The notes: generated by a model from the sequence alone, not told the origin. Shown: positions 28,327-37,546, counted from the first letter of the stretch. The stretch: DNA of 64,000 nucleotides from an uncultured beta proteobacterium (GCA_903876735.1 CAIRAW010000028.1:17880-81879); one strand, 5' to 3'. Numbers and translations are program-made.

Positions 28327-28362
28327 AGCCCGGGCGGGTGTACCGTTTCGGGCTGTTTTTTT
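28327..28362 (+). terminator. Intrinsic terminator/attenuator between binding protein and permeases
   Basis: AGCCCG (28327-28332) pairs with CGGGCT (28349-28354), followed by G and seven T (28356-28362). It lies inside the transporter operon, 23 bases after the binding-protein stop, so partial readthrough would give more binding protein than permease, as in other ABC operons. Confidence 0.7.
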
Positions 28363-28390
28363 GTCTACTGCGGAATTAAGGATCGTTTGA

Positions 28391-29425
28391 ATGGAGTTCG
28401 TCATCATCTCGACGCTCAACGGCTTGAGCTACGGTCTGCTGTTGTTCATGCTGAGTTCGGGTCTGACCCTGATCTTCAGCATGATGGGGGTTCTCAATTT
28501 TGCCCACGCCAGCTTTTACATGCTCGGGGCTTATATCGGTTACACCGTGTCGGGCCTGGTCGGTTTCTGGCCGGCGCTGCTGATTGCGCCCTTGATCGTG
28601 GGGGGGCTGGGTGCCTTGTTCGAGCGCCATTTTCTGCGCAAGGTGCACAAGTTCGGCCATGTGCCCGAGTTGCTGATCACCTTCGGACTCTCGTATGTGA
28701 TTCTGGAACTGGTGCAACTGGTCTGGGGCCGCATTGCGCTTGAGTTCCGCCCGCCCGACCTGCTCCAGGGACCGGCCTTCACCCTGATCAACCATTCACT
28801 CAAGGGTCTGAATCTGCTCTGGGGTGCGGCACCGGCCGAACTCTGCAGTTCAGTCGATGCGACCGTGCGTGTAGTGTGCTCACCGTTTCCTGCAACGCGC
28901 GCCTTCATGATGCTGGTTGCGCTGGTCATGCTGTTCTCGGTCTGGCTGCTGCTGATGCGTACCCGCATTGGCCTGGTGATCCAGGCAGCGCTAACGCATC
29001 CGGAGGCGGTCGAGTCGCTCGGCCACAATGTACCGGCGGTGTTCATGATGGTGTTCGGTGCTGGCGCCGGTCTGGCCGGTCTGGCTGGCGTGATTGGCGG
29101 CAGCACCTTTCTGACCGAGCCGGCGATGGCGGCCACGGTGGGTTCGGTCATTTTTGTGGTGGTCGTGGTCGGCGGTATGGGCTCGCTGCCCGGCGCTTTT
29201 CTGGCCTCGGTGCTGATCGGCCTGATCCAGACTTTTGCCGTTGCCTTTGATTATTCGCTGGGCACGCTGGCGGCGCAGTTGGGGCTGACGCTGAGCAGTG
29301 GTGCGCTGCAAAATTCGTTCATCAAACTGACCCTGTCACAGGTGGCGCCGATTCTGCCCTACCTGTTTCTGGTCCTGATCCTGATTTTCCGGCCCAAGGG
29401 CCTGCTCGGCACGCGGGAGGGCTGA
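28391..29425 (+). CDS. livH: ABC transporter permease, LivH family
   Basis: An inner-membrane permease of 344 residues with about eight helices. The N-terminal MEFVIISTLNGLSYGLLLFMLSSGLTLIFSMMGVLNFAHASFYMLGAYIG is the LivH signature (GL-xG-xYALVALGLTLIFG-xGVxNFAHG type), and the EAA-like loop near VVVVGGMGSLPGAFLASVLIGLIQTF is conserved. It ends ILIFRPKGLLGTREG, also typical. A 60-residue periplasmic insert with Cys (ELCSSVDATVRVVCSPF) is longer than in E. coli LivH. AAGGA precedes the ATG. It pairs with the next gene to form the membrane channel. Confidence 0.93.
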   Translation: MEFVIISTLNGLSYGLLLFMLSSGLTLIFSMMGVLNFAHASFYMLGAYIGYTVSGLVGFWPALLIAPLIVGGLGALFERHFLRKVHKFGHVPELLITFGLSYVILELVQLVWGRIALEFRPPDLLQGPAFTLINHSLKGLNLLWGAAPAELCSSVDATVRVVCSPFPATRAFMMLVALVMLFSVWLLLMRTRIGLVIQAALTHPEAVESLGHNVPAVFMMVFGAGAGLAGLAGVIGGSTFLTEPAMAATVGSVIFVVVVVGGMGSLPGAFLASVLIGLIQTFAVAFDYSLGTLAAQLGLTLSSGALQNSFIKLTLSQVAPILPYLFLVLILIFRPKGLLGTREG

Positions 29426-29428
29426 GCC

Positions 29429-30718
29429 ATGCGAACTACCTACGAATTCAAACCTCTTAATGTCGGGCGCTGGCTGATCTGGAGCCTGTTTGCCTTGTTG
29501 CTGGCGGTGATACCGCTGTTCTTCAGCAGCAGTCTGGCCAGCACCATCCTGTCGCAAATGGGGATTGCCATCATTGCCTGCCTGTCCTACAACATGCTGC
29601 TGGGGCAGGGCGGCATGCTGAGCTTCGGCCATGCGGTCTATACCGGCCTGGGCGCTTTTCTGGCGATTCATGCGCTTAATGGCATCAGCGACGGCTCGCT
29701 GCCGATACCGGTCGCTGCCGTGCCGCTGGTCGGCGGCCTGGCCGGCATGGGCTTTGCAGCCCTGCTGGGCTATGTGACGACACGCAAGGCCGGAACCACC
29801 TTTGCCATGATCACCATGGGCATGGGGGAACTGGTGTTTGCCATGTCGCTGATGATTCCCGAGTTCTTTGGCGGCGAGGGTGGTGTTTCGGGTAACCGGG
29901 TCATCGGCAAGCCCTTCATGGGCATCAGCTACGGGCCGCCGATCCAGGTCTATTACCTGATTGCGATCTACACCTTCTTTGCCGTCGCCGCGATGTACGC
30001 CTTCACGCGCACGCCGCTCGGGCGCATGCTCAATGCCGTGCGCGACAACCCGGAGCGGGTCGAATTTGTCGGCTACAACACGCAGCGCATCCGCTATACG
30101 GCCTTCATCATTGCCGGTTTCTTTGCCGGCATATCAGGCGGGCTGGGCGCGCTCAATTTCGAAATCGTCACAGCCGAGGTGGTGGGCGCCGCGCGCTCTG
30201 GTGCTTACCTGCTGTTCACGTTTCTGGGCGGTGCGACCTTCTTCTTCGGCCCCATCATTGGCGCCATCCTGATGGTGCTGGCCTTCGTTCTGTTCAGCGA
30301 ATTCACCAAGGCCTGGCTGCTGTATCTGGGTCTGATCTTTCTGTTCATGGTGATGTATGCGCCCGGCGGCGTGGCTTCGCTCATCATGATGAACCTGCGG
30401 GTGGCGATGTACGGCTTCTTGCGCCGGCTCTGGGTCAGTTATCTGGCGCTGGCAGTGACCGCCATCGTCACCTTGCTCGGGGCCGCTGCGATGATCGAAA
30501 TGGTCTACCACCTGCAACTCAATTCGGCGCTCGGCTCGGAACTGCATTTCATGGCGATGACGCTGGACGCCAAGGGCCTCAACAGCTGGTTTGGCGCGAT
30601 CTTTGTCATGCTGACCGGCCTCGGTCTGTTCGAGGTCTGCCGGCGTCAATTCGCGCTGGAGTGGGGCCAGATACAGGAAGACATCGAGAAGGAAGTCAAG
30701 CGGAGGGCTGCGCTATGA
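29429..30718 (+). CDS. livM: ABC transporter permease, LivM family, with C-terminal extension
   Basis: The second permease, 429 residues. Core LivM features are IACLSYNMLLGQGGMLSFGHAVYTGLGAFLAIHAL, TFAMITMGMGELVFAMSLM and GRMLNAVRDNPERVEFVGYNTQRIRYTAFIIAGFFAGISGGL. After the usual end (FLFMVMYAPGGVASLIM) the protein continues for roughly 105 residues with two more hydrophobic segments (SYLALAVTAIVTLLGAAAMIEM and GAIFVMLTGLGLFEVC) and a charged tail (WGQIQEDIEKEVKRRAAL). LivM proteins usually end soon after the PGGV segment. The start follows livH by three bases and the stop overlaps the livG start as ATGA. Confidence 0.92.
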   Translation: MRTTYEFKPLNVGRWLIWSLFALLLAVIPLFFSSSLASTILSQMGIAIIACLSYNMLLGQGGMLSFGHAVYTGLGAFLAIHALNGISDGSLPIPVAAVPLVGGLAGMGFAALLGYVTTRKAGTTFAMITMGMGELVFAMSLMIPEFFGGEGGVSGNRVIGKPFMGISYGPPIQVYYLIAIYTFFAVAAMYAFTRTPLGRMLNAVRDNPERVEFVGYNTQRIRYTAFIIAGFFAGISGGLGALNFEIVTAEVVGAARSGAYLLFTFLGGATFFFGPIIGAILMVLAFVLFSEFTKAWLLYLGLIFLFMVMYAPGGVASLIMMNLRVAMYGFLRRLWVSYLALAVTAIVTLLGAAAMIEMVYHLQLNSALGSELHFMAMTLDAKGLNSWFGAIFVMLTGLGLFEVCRRQFALEWGQIQEDIEKEVKRRAAL

Positions 30719-31485
30719 GCTACGCCCTGGAACTAAAGGATTTGCGCAAGGCTTTCGGCAAGAGCGAGATCATTCGCGGCATCAACCTGGCCATTCCCGC
30801 CGGTGAACGCGTTGGCATCATCGGCCCGAACGGGGCCGGCAAGTCGACCCTGTTCAACCTGATCAGCGGGCGCTTTGAGCCCAGCAGCGGCGAAGTGCTG
30901 CTCAATGGTGAGCGCATCAGCGGCAAGAAGCCCTTCGAGATCAACCGCATGGGACTCTCGCGCAGCTTTCAGATCACCAACATCTTCCCCAAGCTCAGCG
31001 TCTTCGAGAACCTGCGCTGCGGCGTGCTCTGGAGCCTTGGCTACAAGTACAGCTTCTGGAAGTTTCTGGCCGACCTGAAGGATGCCAACGAGCGCACCGA
31101 AGAACTGATGGAAATGGTCAAGCTCGACAAGAAGCACGATGTGCTGGCCATGAACCTGACCTATGCCGAGCAGCGCGCACTGGAGATTGGCATCACCATC
31201 GCGGGCGGCGCCAACGTCATTCTGCTTGACGAGCCGACCGCCGGCATGAGCAAGTCAGAGACCAGCCGATTCATCAAGCTGATCAAGGATGTGACTGTGG
31301 GCAAGACCCTGTTGACCGTGGAGCACGACATGGGCGTGGTGTTCGGACTGGCTGACAAGATTGCGGTGGTTGTCTACGGCGAACTATTGGCCTACGACAC
31401 GCCCGAAGCCGTGCGCGCCAATCAGCGTGTTCAGGAGGCCTACCTAGGCTCTTCTGTGGCTGACTCTCAAGCAGGGGGGCACTGA
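30715..31485 (+). CDS. livG: ABC transporter ATP-binding protein, LivG family
   Basis: A 256-residue nucleotide-binding subunit. Walker A is canonical (GPNGAGKST near 40), the LivG-specific segment ISRSFQITNIFP-type GLSRSFQITNIFPKLSVFENLRCG follows, the signature region reads NLTYAEQRALEIGITIAGG (the usual LSYGEQR is altered to LTYAEQR) and Walker B is VILLDEPTAGMSKSE, with the switch His in TVEHDMGVVF. The ATG at 30715 overlaps the livM stop by four bases. Together with the next gene it powers the transporter. Confidence 0.94.
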   Translation: MSYALELKDLRKAFGKSEIIRGINLAIPAGERVGIIGPNGAGKSTLFNLISGRFEPSSGEVLLNGERISGKKPFEINRMGLSRSFQITNIFPKLSVFENLRCGVLWSLGYKYSFWKFLADLKDANERTEELMEMVKLDKKHDVLAMNLTYAEQRALEIGITIAGGANVILLDEPTAGMSKSETSRFIKLIKDVTVGKTLLTVEHDMGVVFGLADKIAVVVYGELLAYDTPEAVRANQRVQEAYLGSSVADSQAGGH

Positions 31486-31487
31486 TC

Positions 31488-32183
31488 ATGTTGAAGATTG
31501 ACAACCTGCATGCCTTCTACGGCAAAAGCCATGTCCTGCACGGCGTTCACCTGAATGTGAATGAGGGCGAAATCACGGCGCTGCTGGGGCGCAACGGTTC
31601 GGGCCGCTCCACCACGGCCAAAGCCATCATGGGCCTGGTCGATTGCCAGGGTTCGGTGCTCTGGAAGGGGCAGGAAATCCGGGGCAAACGAACGTTTGAG
31701 ATTGCCCATTTGGGTATTGGCTATGTGCCCGAGAGCCGTGATATTTTCCCGACGCTCACGGTTGAACAGAACCTGTACCTGGGCCAGAAAAGCGCGCGCA
31801 AAGCCGGGCGCTGGTCGCTGAATGACATGTACCAGATGTTTCCGCGGCTCGAAGAGCGCCGCAACACGCTGGCCGGCGTCATGTCTGGCGGCGAGCAGCA
31901 GATGCTTACGCTGTGCCGCACCCTGATGGGTGACCCCGACCTGATCATCATCGACGAGCCGACCGAAGGCCTGGCGCCCAAGATCGTGGAACTGGTGGCG
32001 CAGTACCTGAAAGAACTCAAGAAGCGTGGCATTTCTGTGCTGCTGATCGAACAGAAACTGACGATTGCCATGGATATTTCGGATCGCTGCATGGTCATGG
32101 GCCACGGCAGCATCGTGTTCACCGGCACACCGACTGAACTGCGCAATGACAACTACATCCGCAAGGAGTGGCTTGAGGTCTGA
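31488..32183 (+). CDS. livF: ABC transporter ATP-binding protein, LivF family, with Arg in Walker A
   Basis: The 231-residue partner of LivG. The overall order is LivF-like: LKIDNLHAFYGKSHVLHGVHLNVNEGEI, FEIAHLGIGYVPESRDIFPTLTVEQNL, signature VMSGGEQQMLTLCRTLMGDPDLIIIDEPTEGLAPKI, and switch His replaced in context LLIEQKLTIAMDIS by Gln, as is normal for LivF. In the P-loop the catalytic Lys is replaced by Arg: GRNGSGRSTT, residue 40 (codon 31605-31607). The paired LivG keeps Lys, so one of the two ATP sites may be weakened. It starts two bases after the livG stop. Confidence 0.93.
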   Translation: MLKIDNLHAFYGKSHVLHGVHLNVNEGEITALLGRNGSGRSTTAKAIMGLVDCQGSVLWKGQEIRGKRTFEIAHLGIGYVPESRDIFPTLTVEQNLYLGQKSARKAGRWSLNDMYQMFPRLEERRNTLAGVMSGGEQQMLTLCRTLMGDPDLIIIDEPTEGLAPKIVELVAQYLKELKKRGISVLLIEQKLTIAMDISDRCMVMGHGSIVFTGTPTELRNDNYIRKEWLEV

Positions 32184-32235
32184 CGGCCTTGTCCCACTCG
32201 TGACAAAACAGGGATGCCGTACCCGGTAGCCCTTT

Positions 32236-32262
32236 TACAATCAAAAAAACGCACGACCGTAC
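32236..32262 (+). promoter_or_regulatory. Promoter -10 with ACGNNCGT operator before the hydratase/dehydrogenase gene
   Basis: A -10 hexamer TACAAT (32236-32241) is followed, after a nine-base A-rich spacer, by GCACGACCGTAC (32251-32262), an imperfect palindrome with the core ACGACCGT. The etfB promoter at 63667-63693 has TATAAT, the same nine-base A-rich spacer and GCACGGTCGTTC. No good -35 is seen here. The arrangement fits a TetR-type repressor covering the transcription start; the regulator is not in the window. Confidence 0.55.
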
Positions 32263-32288
32263 TATTTTCACTTCCGAGGAAAGCAAGC

Positions 32289-34388
32289 ATGACCGCTGAA
32301 TACAAAGTGCATGGCGACATCGCCATCATCACGCTCAATAATCCGCCCGTTAACGGGCTCGGACACGCGACCCGCCTGGGAATCGCTGACGCGCTGGCCC
32401 AGGCCAATGCCGATAGCGCCGTCAAGGCCGTCGTCCTGACCGGCGCAGGCAAAGCCTTCTCGGGCGGCGCCGACATCAAGGAATTTGGCAGCCCCAAGGC
32501 AATGCAGGAGCCGAACCTGCTGAGCGTTATTCTGGCCATCGAAAATTCCCCGAAGCCGGTGGTCGCTGCGATCCACAGTGTCTGCATGGGCGGCGGACTC
32601 GAACTGGCGCTGGGCTGTCACTACCGCGTTGCCGCACCAGGCTGCAGCGTGGCGCTGCCCGAAGTCAAGCTCGGCTTGCTGCCGGGTGCTGGTGGTACGC
32701 AGCGTCTGCCGCGTGCCCTGGGCGTGGAGCCTGCGCTCAACATGATCGTCAGCGGCGAGGCGATCAAGAGCGAAATGCTCGCGATGGTGCCGGGTCAGAA
32801 ACTGTTTGACAAGATGGCAGCCTCCGCTGAAACGCTGGCCGAAGAAGCGCTTGCTTTTGCGCGCTCGGTGGCCGATGCGCGGCCCCTGCCGCTGGTGCGC
32901 AAGCTGCCGTGCAAGCATCCGCAGGGCGCAGCCTACTTCCAGTTCGCCCGCAACATGGTCAAGGGCATGTCCAAGAACTTTCCGGCTCCGGCCAAATGTG
33001 TGGACGCTGTCGAAGCCGCGACCACCAGGAAGTTTGATGACGGCATGACGGTTGAGCGCGAGATCTTCATCAACCTGATGTGGTCGCCTGAAAGCAAGGC
33101 CTTGCGCCACATCTTCCTGGCCGAGCGTGCGGCTTCCAAGATTCCGGATGTGCCGGCCGACACGCCGCTGCGCGAGATCAAGGCGCTGGCCGTGATTGGT
33201 GCGGGCACCATGGGTGGCGGCATCACGATGAACTTCCTCAACGCCGGTATTCCGGTCACGATGCTGGAGATGAAGCAGGACGCGCTGGACCGCGGCGTGG
33301 CCACGATCCGCAAGAATTACGAAGCACAGGTCAAGAAGGGCAAGCTCAAGCAGGACAAGTACGAGCAGCGCATGAGCCTGCTCACCACCACGCTGAGCTA
33401 TGACGACCTGAAGAATGCCGACATGGTGATCGAGGCCGTGTTCGAAGAGATCGGCGTCAAGGAAGCGGTGTTCAAGGAACTCGACCGCGTCATGAAACCA
33501 GGCGCCATTTTGGCCTCCAACACTTCGACGCTGGACGTCGACAAGATCGCGTCGTTTACAAAGCGGCCGCAGGATGTGGTTGGCCTGCACTTTTTCAGCC
33601 CCGCCAATGTGATGAAGTTGCTCGAAGTTGTGCGCGGCGCCAAGACCGCCAAGGACGTGATGGCCACCGTGATGGTGATTGCCAAAAAGATCAAGAAGAC
33701 GGCTGTGGTGTCGGGCGTCTGCGATGGCTTTATCGGCAACCGCATGATCGAGCAGTACGGCCGCCAGGGCGGCTTTCTGCTTGACGAAGGCTGCACGCCG
33801 GCGCAGGTTGACAAGGCGATCGAAAAATTCGGCTTTGCGATGGGACCGTTTCGCATGGGCGATCTGGCCGGCAACGACATCGGTTGGGCCATTCGCAAGC
33901 GCCGCTACCAGGAAAAGCCGGACATGAAGTACAGCAAGACGGCCGACCTGTTGTGCGAAAAGGGTCGCTACGGCCAGAAGACCGGTGCCGGCTGGTACGA
34001 CTATGTTCCTGGCAAGCGCGATGCGATCCCGAATGCCGAAGTCGTCGCCATGATCGAGGCGCACCGCAAGGCCCTGGGCATCACGCCGCGCAAGATTTCC
34101 GACGAAGAAATCGTGCAGCGCCTGGTCTACTCGCTGGTGAACGAAGCGGCACACATTCTTGAAGACGGCATCGCCTCCAAGGCAAGCGACATCGACATGG
34201 TCTACCTGATGGGCTACGGCTTCCCGATCTACCGCGGTGGCCCGATGAACTACGCCGATCAGGTCGGATTGTTCAATGTGGTGCAGGCGATGAACCGCTT
34301 TGCCCAGAACCCGCTTGACGACGCCAAGTTCTGGCAGCCGGCGCCTTTGCTTGCCAAACTGGCGGCCGAAGGCAAAACGTTCAACTGA
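32289..34388 (+). CDS. Bifunctional enoyl-CoA hydratase / 3-hydroxyacyl-CoA dehydrogenase
   Basis: A multifunctional beta-oxidation enzyme of 699 residues (FadB/FadJ and peroxisomal bifunctional type). The N-terminal crotonase domain has [14 protein letters not shown] (oxyanion hole), [15 protein letters not shown] and [21 protein letters not shown], which supply the two catalytic Glu. The NAD-binding domain follows with [12 protein letters not shown] near 303, [13 protein letters not shown] and [18 protein letters not shown] (catalytic His), then two 3HCDH C-terminal repeats ending [15 protein letters not shown] 32289 follows GAGGAAA and opens the crotonase fold; upstream in-frame codons cover the promoter. 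It is the first gene of the unit with the thiolase 15 bases downstream. Substrate chain length is not readable. Confidence 0.94.
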   Translation: MTAEYKVHGDIAIITLNNPPVNGLGHATRLGIADALAQANADSAVKAVVLTGAGKAFSGGADIKEFGSPKAMQEPNLLSVILAIENSPKPVVAAIHSVCMGGGLELALGCHYRVAAPGCSVALPEVKLGLLPGAGGTQRLPRALGVEPALNMIVSGEAIKSEMLAMVPGQKLFDKMAASAETLAEEALAFARSVADARPLPLVRKLPCKHPQGAAYFQFARNMVKGMSKNFPAPAKCVDAVEAATTRKFDDGMTVEREIFINLMWSPESKALRHIFLAERAASKIPDVPADTPLREIKALAVIGAGTMGGGITMNFLNAGIPVTMLEMKQDALDRGVATIRKNYEAQVKKGKLKQDKYEQRMSLLTTTLSYDDLKNADMVIEAVFEEIGVKEAVFKELDRVMKPGAILASNTSTLDVDKIASFTKRPQDVVGLHFFSPANVMKLLEVVRGAKTAKDVMATVMVIAKKIKKTAVVSGVCDGFIGNRMIEQYGRQGGFLLDEGCTPAQVDKAIEKFGFAMGPFRMGDLAGNDIGWAIRKRRYQEKPDMKYSKTADLLCEKGRYGQKTGAGWYDYVPGKRDAIPNAEVVAMIEAHRKALGITPRKISDEEIVQRLVYSLVNEAAHILEDGIASKASDIDMVYLMGYGFPIYRGGPMNYADQVGLFNVVQAMNRFAQNPLDDAKFWQPAPLLAKLAAEGKTFN

Positions 34389-34403
34389 TTAGAAAGATTC
34401 ACC

Positions 34404-35579
34404 ATGACATCAGCCGTAATTGTTTCCACTGCCCGTACCCCGCTTGCCAAGAGTTGGAAGGGTTCCTTCAACATGACGCACGGCGCCACGCTGGGCGGCC
34501 ATGCCGTCGAGCATGCGATCGCCCGCGCCGGTATTGAAGCCGGCGAAGTCGAGGACGTCATCATGGGCTGCGCCACGCCCGAAGGCGCAACCGGCGCCAA
34601 CATTGCGCGCCAGGTCGCCCTCGTTGCAGGCTGTCCGATCACCGTTTCGGGCATGACGGTGAACCGTTTCTGTTCGTCCGGTCTGCAGTCGATTGCGCTG
34701 GCATCGCAGCGCATTATTGCGGGCGAAGGCGACATCTTTGTCGCTGGCGGCGTCGAAGCGATTTCCTGCGTGCAGCAAGAGATGAACCAGCACATGCTGG
34801 CTGACCCCTGGTTGCTGGAAAAAAAGCCCGAGATTTACTGGAACATGCTGCAGACGGCCGAGAACGTGGCCAAACGCTACAACATTGGTCGCGACGTGAT
34901 GGACGAATACGGTGCGACCAGCCAGCAGCGCGCAACTGCAGCGCTTGAAGCCGGTCTGTTCACGGCCGAGATCGCACCGATCACCGTAACCATGGGAGTG
35001 GCCGACAAGGTCATGGGCTTGATGACGAAGAAGGTCACAGTCAGCCAGGACGAAGGCATCCGCGCTGGTACCACGGTGCAGGCCATCAGCGGCCTGCGTT
35101 CGGCCGTCCCCGGTGGACTGATCACCGCTGGCAATGCCAGCCAGTTTTCCGATGGTGCCGGCGCCGTAGTCGTAATGCACGAATCGGTTGCGGCGAAAAA
35201 GGGCCTGCAACCGCTCGGACGTTTCCTCGGCTTTGCCGTGGCTGGCTGCGAGCCTGACGAGATGGGCATCGGTCCGGTCTTTGCCATCCCCAAGGTGCTC
35301 GCACGTCTGGGTCTGAAGGTCAGCGACATCGACCTGTGGGAACTCAACGAAGCTTTTGCCGTGCAGGTGATTTATTGCCGCGACAAACTCGGCATTCCGA
35401 ATGATCGCCTGAACGTCAACGGTGGCGCGATTGCCGTGGGCCACCCCTACGGCGTCAGCGGTCAACGCCTGACCGGCCATGCGCTGATCGAAGGCAAACG
35501 CCGTGGCGCCAAGCGCGTCTGCGTCACCATGTGCATCGGTGGCGGCATGGGCGCTGCTGGCATCTTCGAAGTTTTGTAA
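34404..35579 (+). CDS. Acetyl-CoA C-acyltransferase (thiolase)
   Basis: Cleaves 3-ketoacyl-CoA in the last beta-oxidation step. The 391-residue protein has the acylated Cys in [14 protein letters not shown] (residue 90), [34 protein letters not shown] with the active-site His, and the second Cys in [16 protein letters not shown]. Length and motifs match degradative thiolases that partner with the preceding enzyme, like FadA with FadB. An AAAGATTC precedes the ATG. A nested palindromic repeat lies behind the stop. Confidence 0.95.
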   Translation: MTSAVIVSTARTPLAKSWKGSFNMTHGATLGGHAVEHAIARAGIEAGEVEDVIMGCATPEGATGANIARQVALVAGCPITVSGMTVNRFCSSGLQSIALASQRIIAGEGDIFVAGGVEAISCVQQEMNQHMLADPWLLEKKPEIYWNMLQTAENVAKRYNIGRDVMDEYGATSQQRATAALEAGLFTAEIAPITVTMGVADKVMGLMTKKVTVSQDEGIRAGTTVQAISGLRSAVPGGLITAGNASQFSDGAGAVVVMHESVAAKKGLQPLGRFLGFAVAGCEPDEMGIGPVFAIPKVLARLGLKVSDIDLWELNEAFAVQVIYCRDKLGIPNDRLNVNGGAIAVGHPYGVSGQRLTGHALIEGKRRGAKRVCVTMCIGGGMGAAGIFEVL

Positions 35580-35596
35580 GAATCGCTTGCCGCTTG

Positions 35597-35667
35597 TGTC
35601 ATTGCGGGCTTGACCCGCAATCCAGTTTGCACATGCCACTGGATGCCGGATCAGGTCCGGCATGACA
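35597..35667. repeat. 71-bp nested palindromic repeat (MITE/REP-like)
   Basis: Outer arms TGTCAT (35597) and ATGACA (35662) enclose a first hairpin TTGCGGG-cttga-CCCGCAA (35602-35620), a central TCCAG/CTGGA pair (35621-35643) and a second hairpin ATGCCGGA-tcagg-TCCGGCAT (35643-35663), so the element can fold as a cruciform. Elements reading CATTGCGGGCTTGACCCGC are, from memory, dispersed in many proteobacteria. It sits between the thiolase and acyl-CoA dehydrogenase genes and may modulate their co-transcription. Confidence 0.75.
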
Positions 35668-35713
35668 AAGATCTAGGCGCTGGCATTTCATTTCCACTTT
35701 GTGCGAGGCCACC

Positions 35714-37546
35714 ATGAGCTTGCGGACTACCGTTGATTTCCTGTTATTCCAGTGGCTCAAGGTCGAGTCTTTGAGCCAACGCACGCGTTTTGCCGACCAC
35801 TCACGCGAAACCTTCGATGCGGTGCTGGACACCTGCGAACGCATTGCGCGCGAGAAGTACGCTCCGTTCAACCGTGTGGTGGACACCCAGGAGCCGCAAT
35901 TCGACGGTGAGAAGGTGATCCTGCCGCAGGCCACCTTTGAGGCGCAGAAAGCCTATGCCGAGTCCGGCATGCTGAGCGCGGCGCAGGATTACGAGATGGG
36001 CGGCATGCAACTGCCTTACACGATCGAGGCGGCGGCCAATTCGTTCTTCGCCTGCGCCTCGGTCAGCATCGGCACCGGCATGCTCACAACCGGCAATGCC
36101 AATTTGCTGATGGTGCACGGCACGCCTTTGCAAAAGGAAGTTTTTGCCAGGCATGAGTTCGCCGGCCGCTTCTCGGGCACCATGTGCCTGAGCGAGCCGC
36201 AAGCCGGCTCCAGCCTGGGAGATGTGGCGACGCGCGCCGTGCCCGATGGCGAATCCTTCGAATCCGAGCCACTGGGCCCGCGTTACCGGCTGACTGGCAA
36301 CAAGATGTGGATCTCGGCCGGCGAGCACGAGTTGAGCGAGAACATCATTCACCTGGTCCTGGCCAAGATCCCTGGACCTGACGGTACGTTGATCGCCGGA
36401 ACCCGTGGCATCTCGCTCTTCATCGTGCCCAAGAAATTGGTCGGCACCGATGGCCATTTGACCGGCGAGCGCAACGACGTGGCGCTGGCCGGCCTGAACC
36501 ACAAACTGGGTTGGCGTGGCACCGTCAACACGCTGCTCAACTTCGGAGAAGGCAAGTACCCGGTGGATGGGCAAGCGGGTGCCGTTGGCTACCTGGTTGG
36601 CAAACCGGGAGAAGGCCTGCGCTGCATGTTCCACATGATGAACGAAGCCCGCATCGGGGTTGGCATCGCCGCCACCATGCTCGGCATGGCGGGTTATTTT
36701 GCGAGCCTGGACTACGCCAAGACCCGGCCGCAGGGACGTGCCATGGGCGCTGGTGGCAAGGATGTGTCCCAGCCCCAGTTGCGCATTGTTGAACACGCCG
36801 ACGTCAAGCGCATGTTGCTGGCGCAAAAATCCTATTGCGAAGGGGCTTTGGCCCTGGAACTGTATTGCGCGCGACTGGTTGACGAGCAGCACACCGGCGC
36901 AGCGGAGCTTGCCGATGAAGCGCGCTTGTTGCTCGAAGTGCTGACGCCCATCGCCAAGAGCTGGCCGAGTGAGTGGTGTCTGGAGGCCAATTCGCTGGCG
37001 ATCCAGATTCACGGCGGCTACGGCTATACGCGTGATTTTCCGGTTGAGCAGTACTGGCGTGACAACCGCCTGAACATGATCCACGAAGGTACACATGGCA
37101 TCCAGGCCATGGACCTGCTCGGGCGCAAGGTTCTGATGGAAAACGGACGCGGCCTGGCGCTATTGGCGGCGCGCGTCACGGCGACCGCCAAGCGCGCTGC
37201 CGAACACCCCGAACTGGCGGCGCATGCTGCTGCCTTGCTGTCCGCGTTGCAGCAGGTTGGCAGTGCAACGCAGGCTGCCTGGTCTGGCGGCCAACCAGCC
37301 GATGTGTTGGCCAATGCCGTGCCTTATATGCAGGCTTTTGGACATACCGTGCTGGCCTGGATCTGGCTGGATGTGGCACTCATCGCGCAAGCACAGCAAG
37401 CAGCGGGGTCAAGCGCAGCCCATGTCGGTCGCCTGGCTGCGGCGCGCTATTTCTTCCACTACGAACTGCCCAAGATCGGCGCCTGGCTGCAAGTGGTGGC
37501 GAGTCGCGATCCGACTTGCGCCGAGATGCCGGAAGACGCTTTCTAA
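35714..37546 (+). CDS. Acyl-CoA dehydrogenase, long (about 600-residue) type
   Basis: A flavoprotein that introduces the 2,3 double bond into acyl-CoA and passes electrons to ETF. The 610-residue protein is of the extended class that includes DmdC and some bacterial VLCAD-like enzymes. It has an N-terminal extra helix (SLRTTVDFLLFQWLKVESL), GTMCLSEPQAGSSLGDV (FAD/substrate), YRLTGNKMWISAGEHEL, NEARIGVGIAATMLGMAGYF, QIHGGYGYTRDFPVEQYWRDNRLNMIHEGTHGIQAMDLLGRK (catalytic Glu in HEGT) and a C-terminal helical domain. ATG 35714 starts the family N-terminus. With an acyl-CoA ligase nearby it could serve methylthiopropionate or medium-chain acids. It overlaps the convergent ankyrin gene by four bases at the stops. 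Confidence 0.94.
   Translation: MSLRTTVDFLLFQWLKVESLSQRTRFADHSRETFDAVLDTCERIAREKYAPFNRVVDTQEPQFDGEKVILPQATFEAQKAYAESGMLSAAQDYEMGGMQLPYTIEAAANSFFACASVSIGTGMLTTGNANLLMVHGTPLQKEVFARHEFAGRFSGTMCLSEPQAGSSLGDVATRAVPDGESFESEPLGPRYRLTGNKMWISAGEHELSENIIHLVLAKIPGPDGTLIAGTRGISLFIVPKKLVGTDGHLTGERNDVALAGLNHKLGWRGTVNTLLNFGEGKYPVDGQAGAVGYLVGKPGEGLRCMFHMMNEARIGVGIAATMLGMAGYFASLDYAKTRPQGRAMGAGGKDVSQPQLRIVEHADVKRMLLAQKSYCEGALALELYCARLVDEQHTGAAELADEARLLLEVLTPIAKSWPSEWCLEANSLAIQIHGGYGYTRDFPVEQYWRDNRLNMIHEGTHGIQAMDLLGRKVLMENGRGLALLAARVTATAKRAAEHPELAAHAAALLSALQQVGSATQAAWSGGQPADVLANAVPYMQAFGHTVLAWIWLDVALIAQAQQAAGSSAAHVGRLAAARYFFHYELPKIGAWLQVVASRDPTCAEMPEDAF

Noticed and set aside
32268..34154. Long frame antisense to the hydratase/dehydrogenase gene, and a similar one at 34410-35663 antisense to the thiolase gene
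   Set aside because: No family similarity is visible. The second one even reads through the palindromic repeat, which shows it is not under coding constraint.
25298..37546. A dimethylsulphoniopropionate (DmdB/DmdC) demethylation pathway
   Set aside because: The ligase and the 600-residue dehydrogenase resemble DmdB and DmdC in class, but DmdA and DmdD are not seen, and both families are widely used for other acids.
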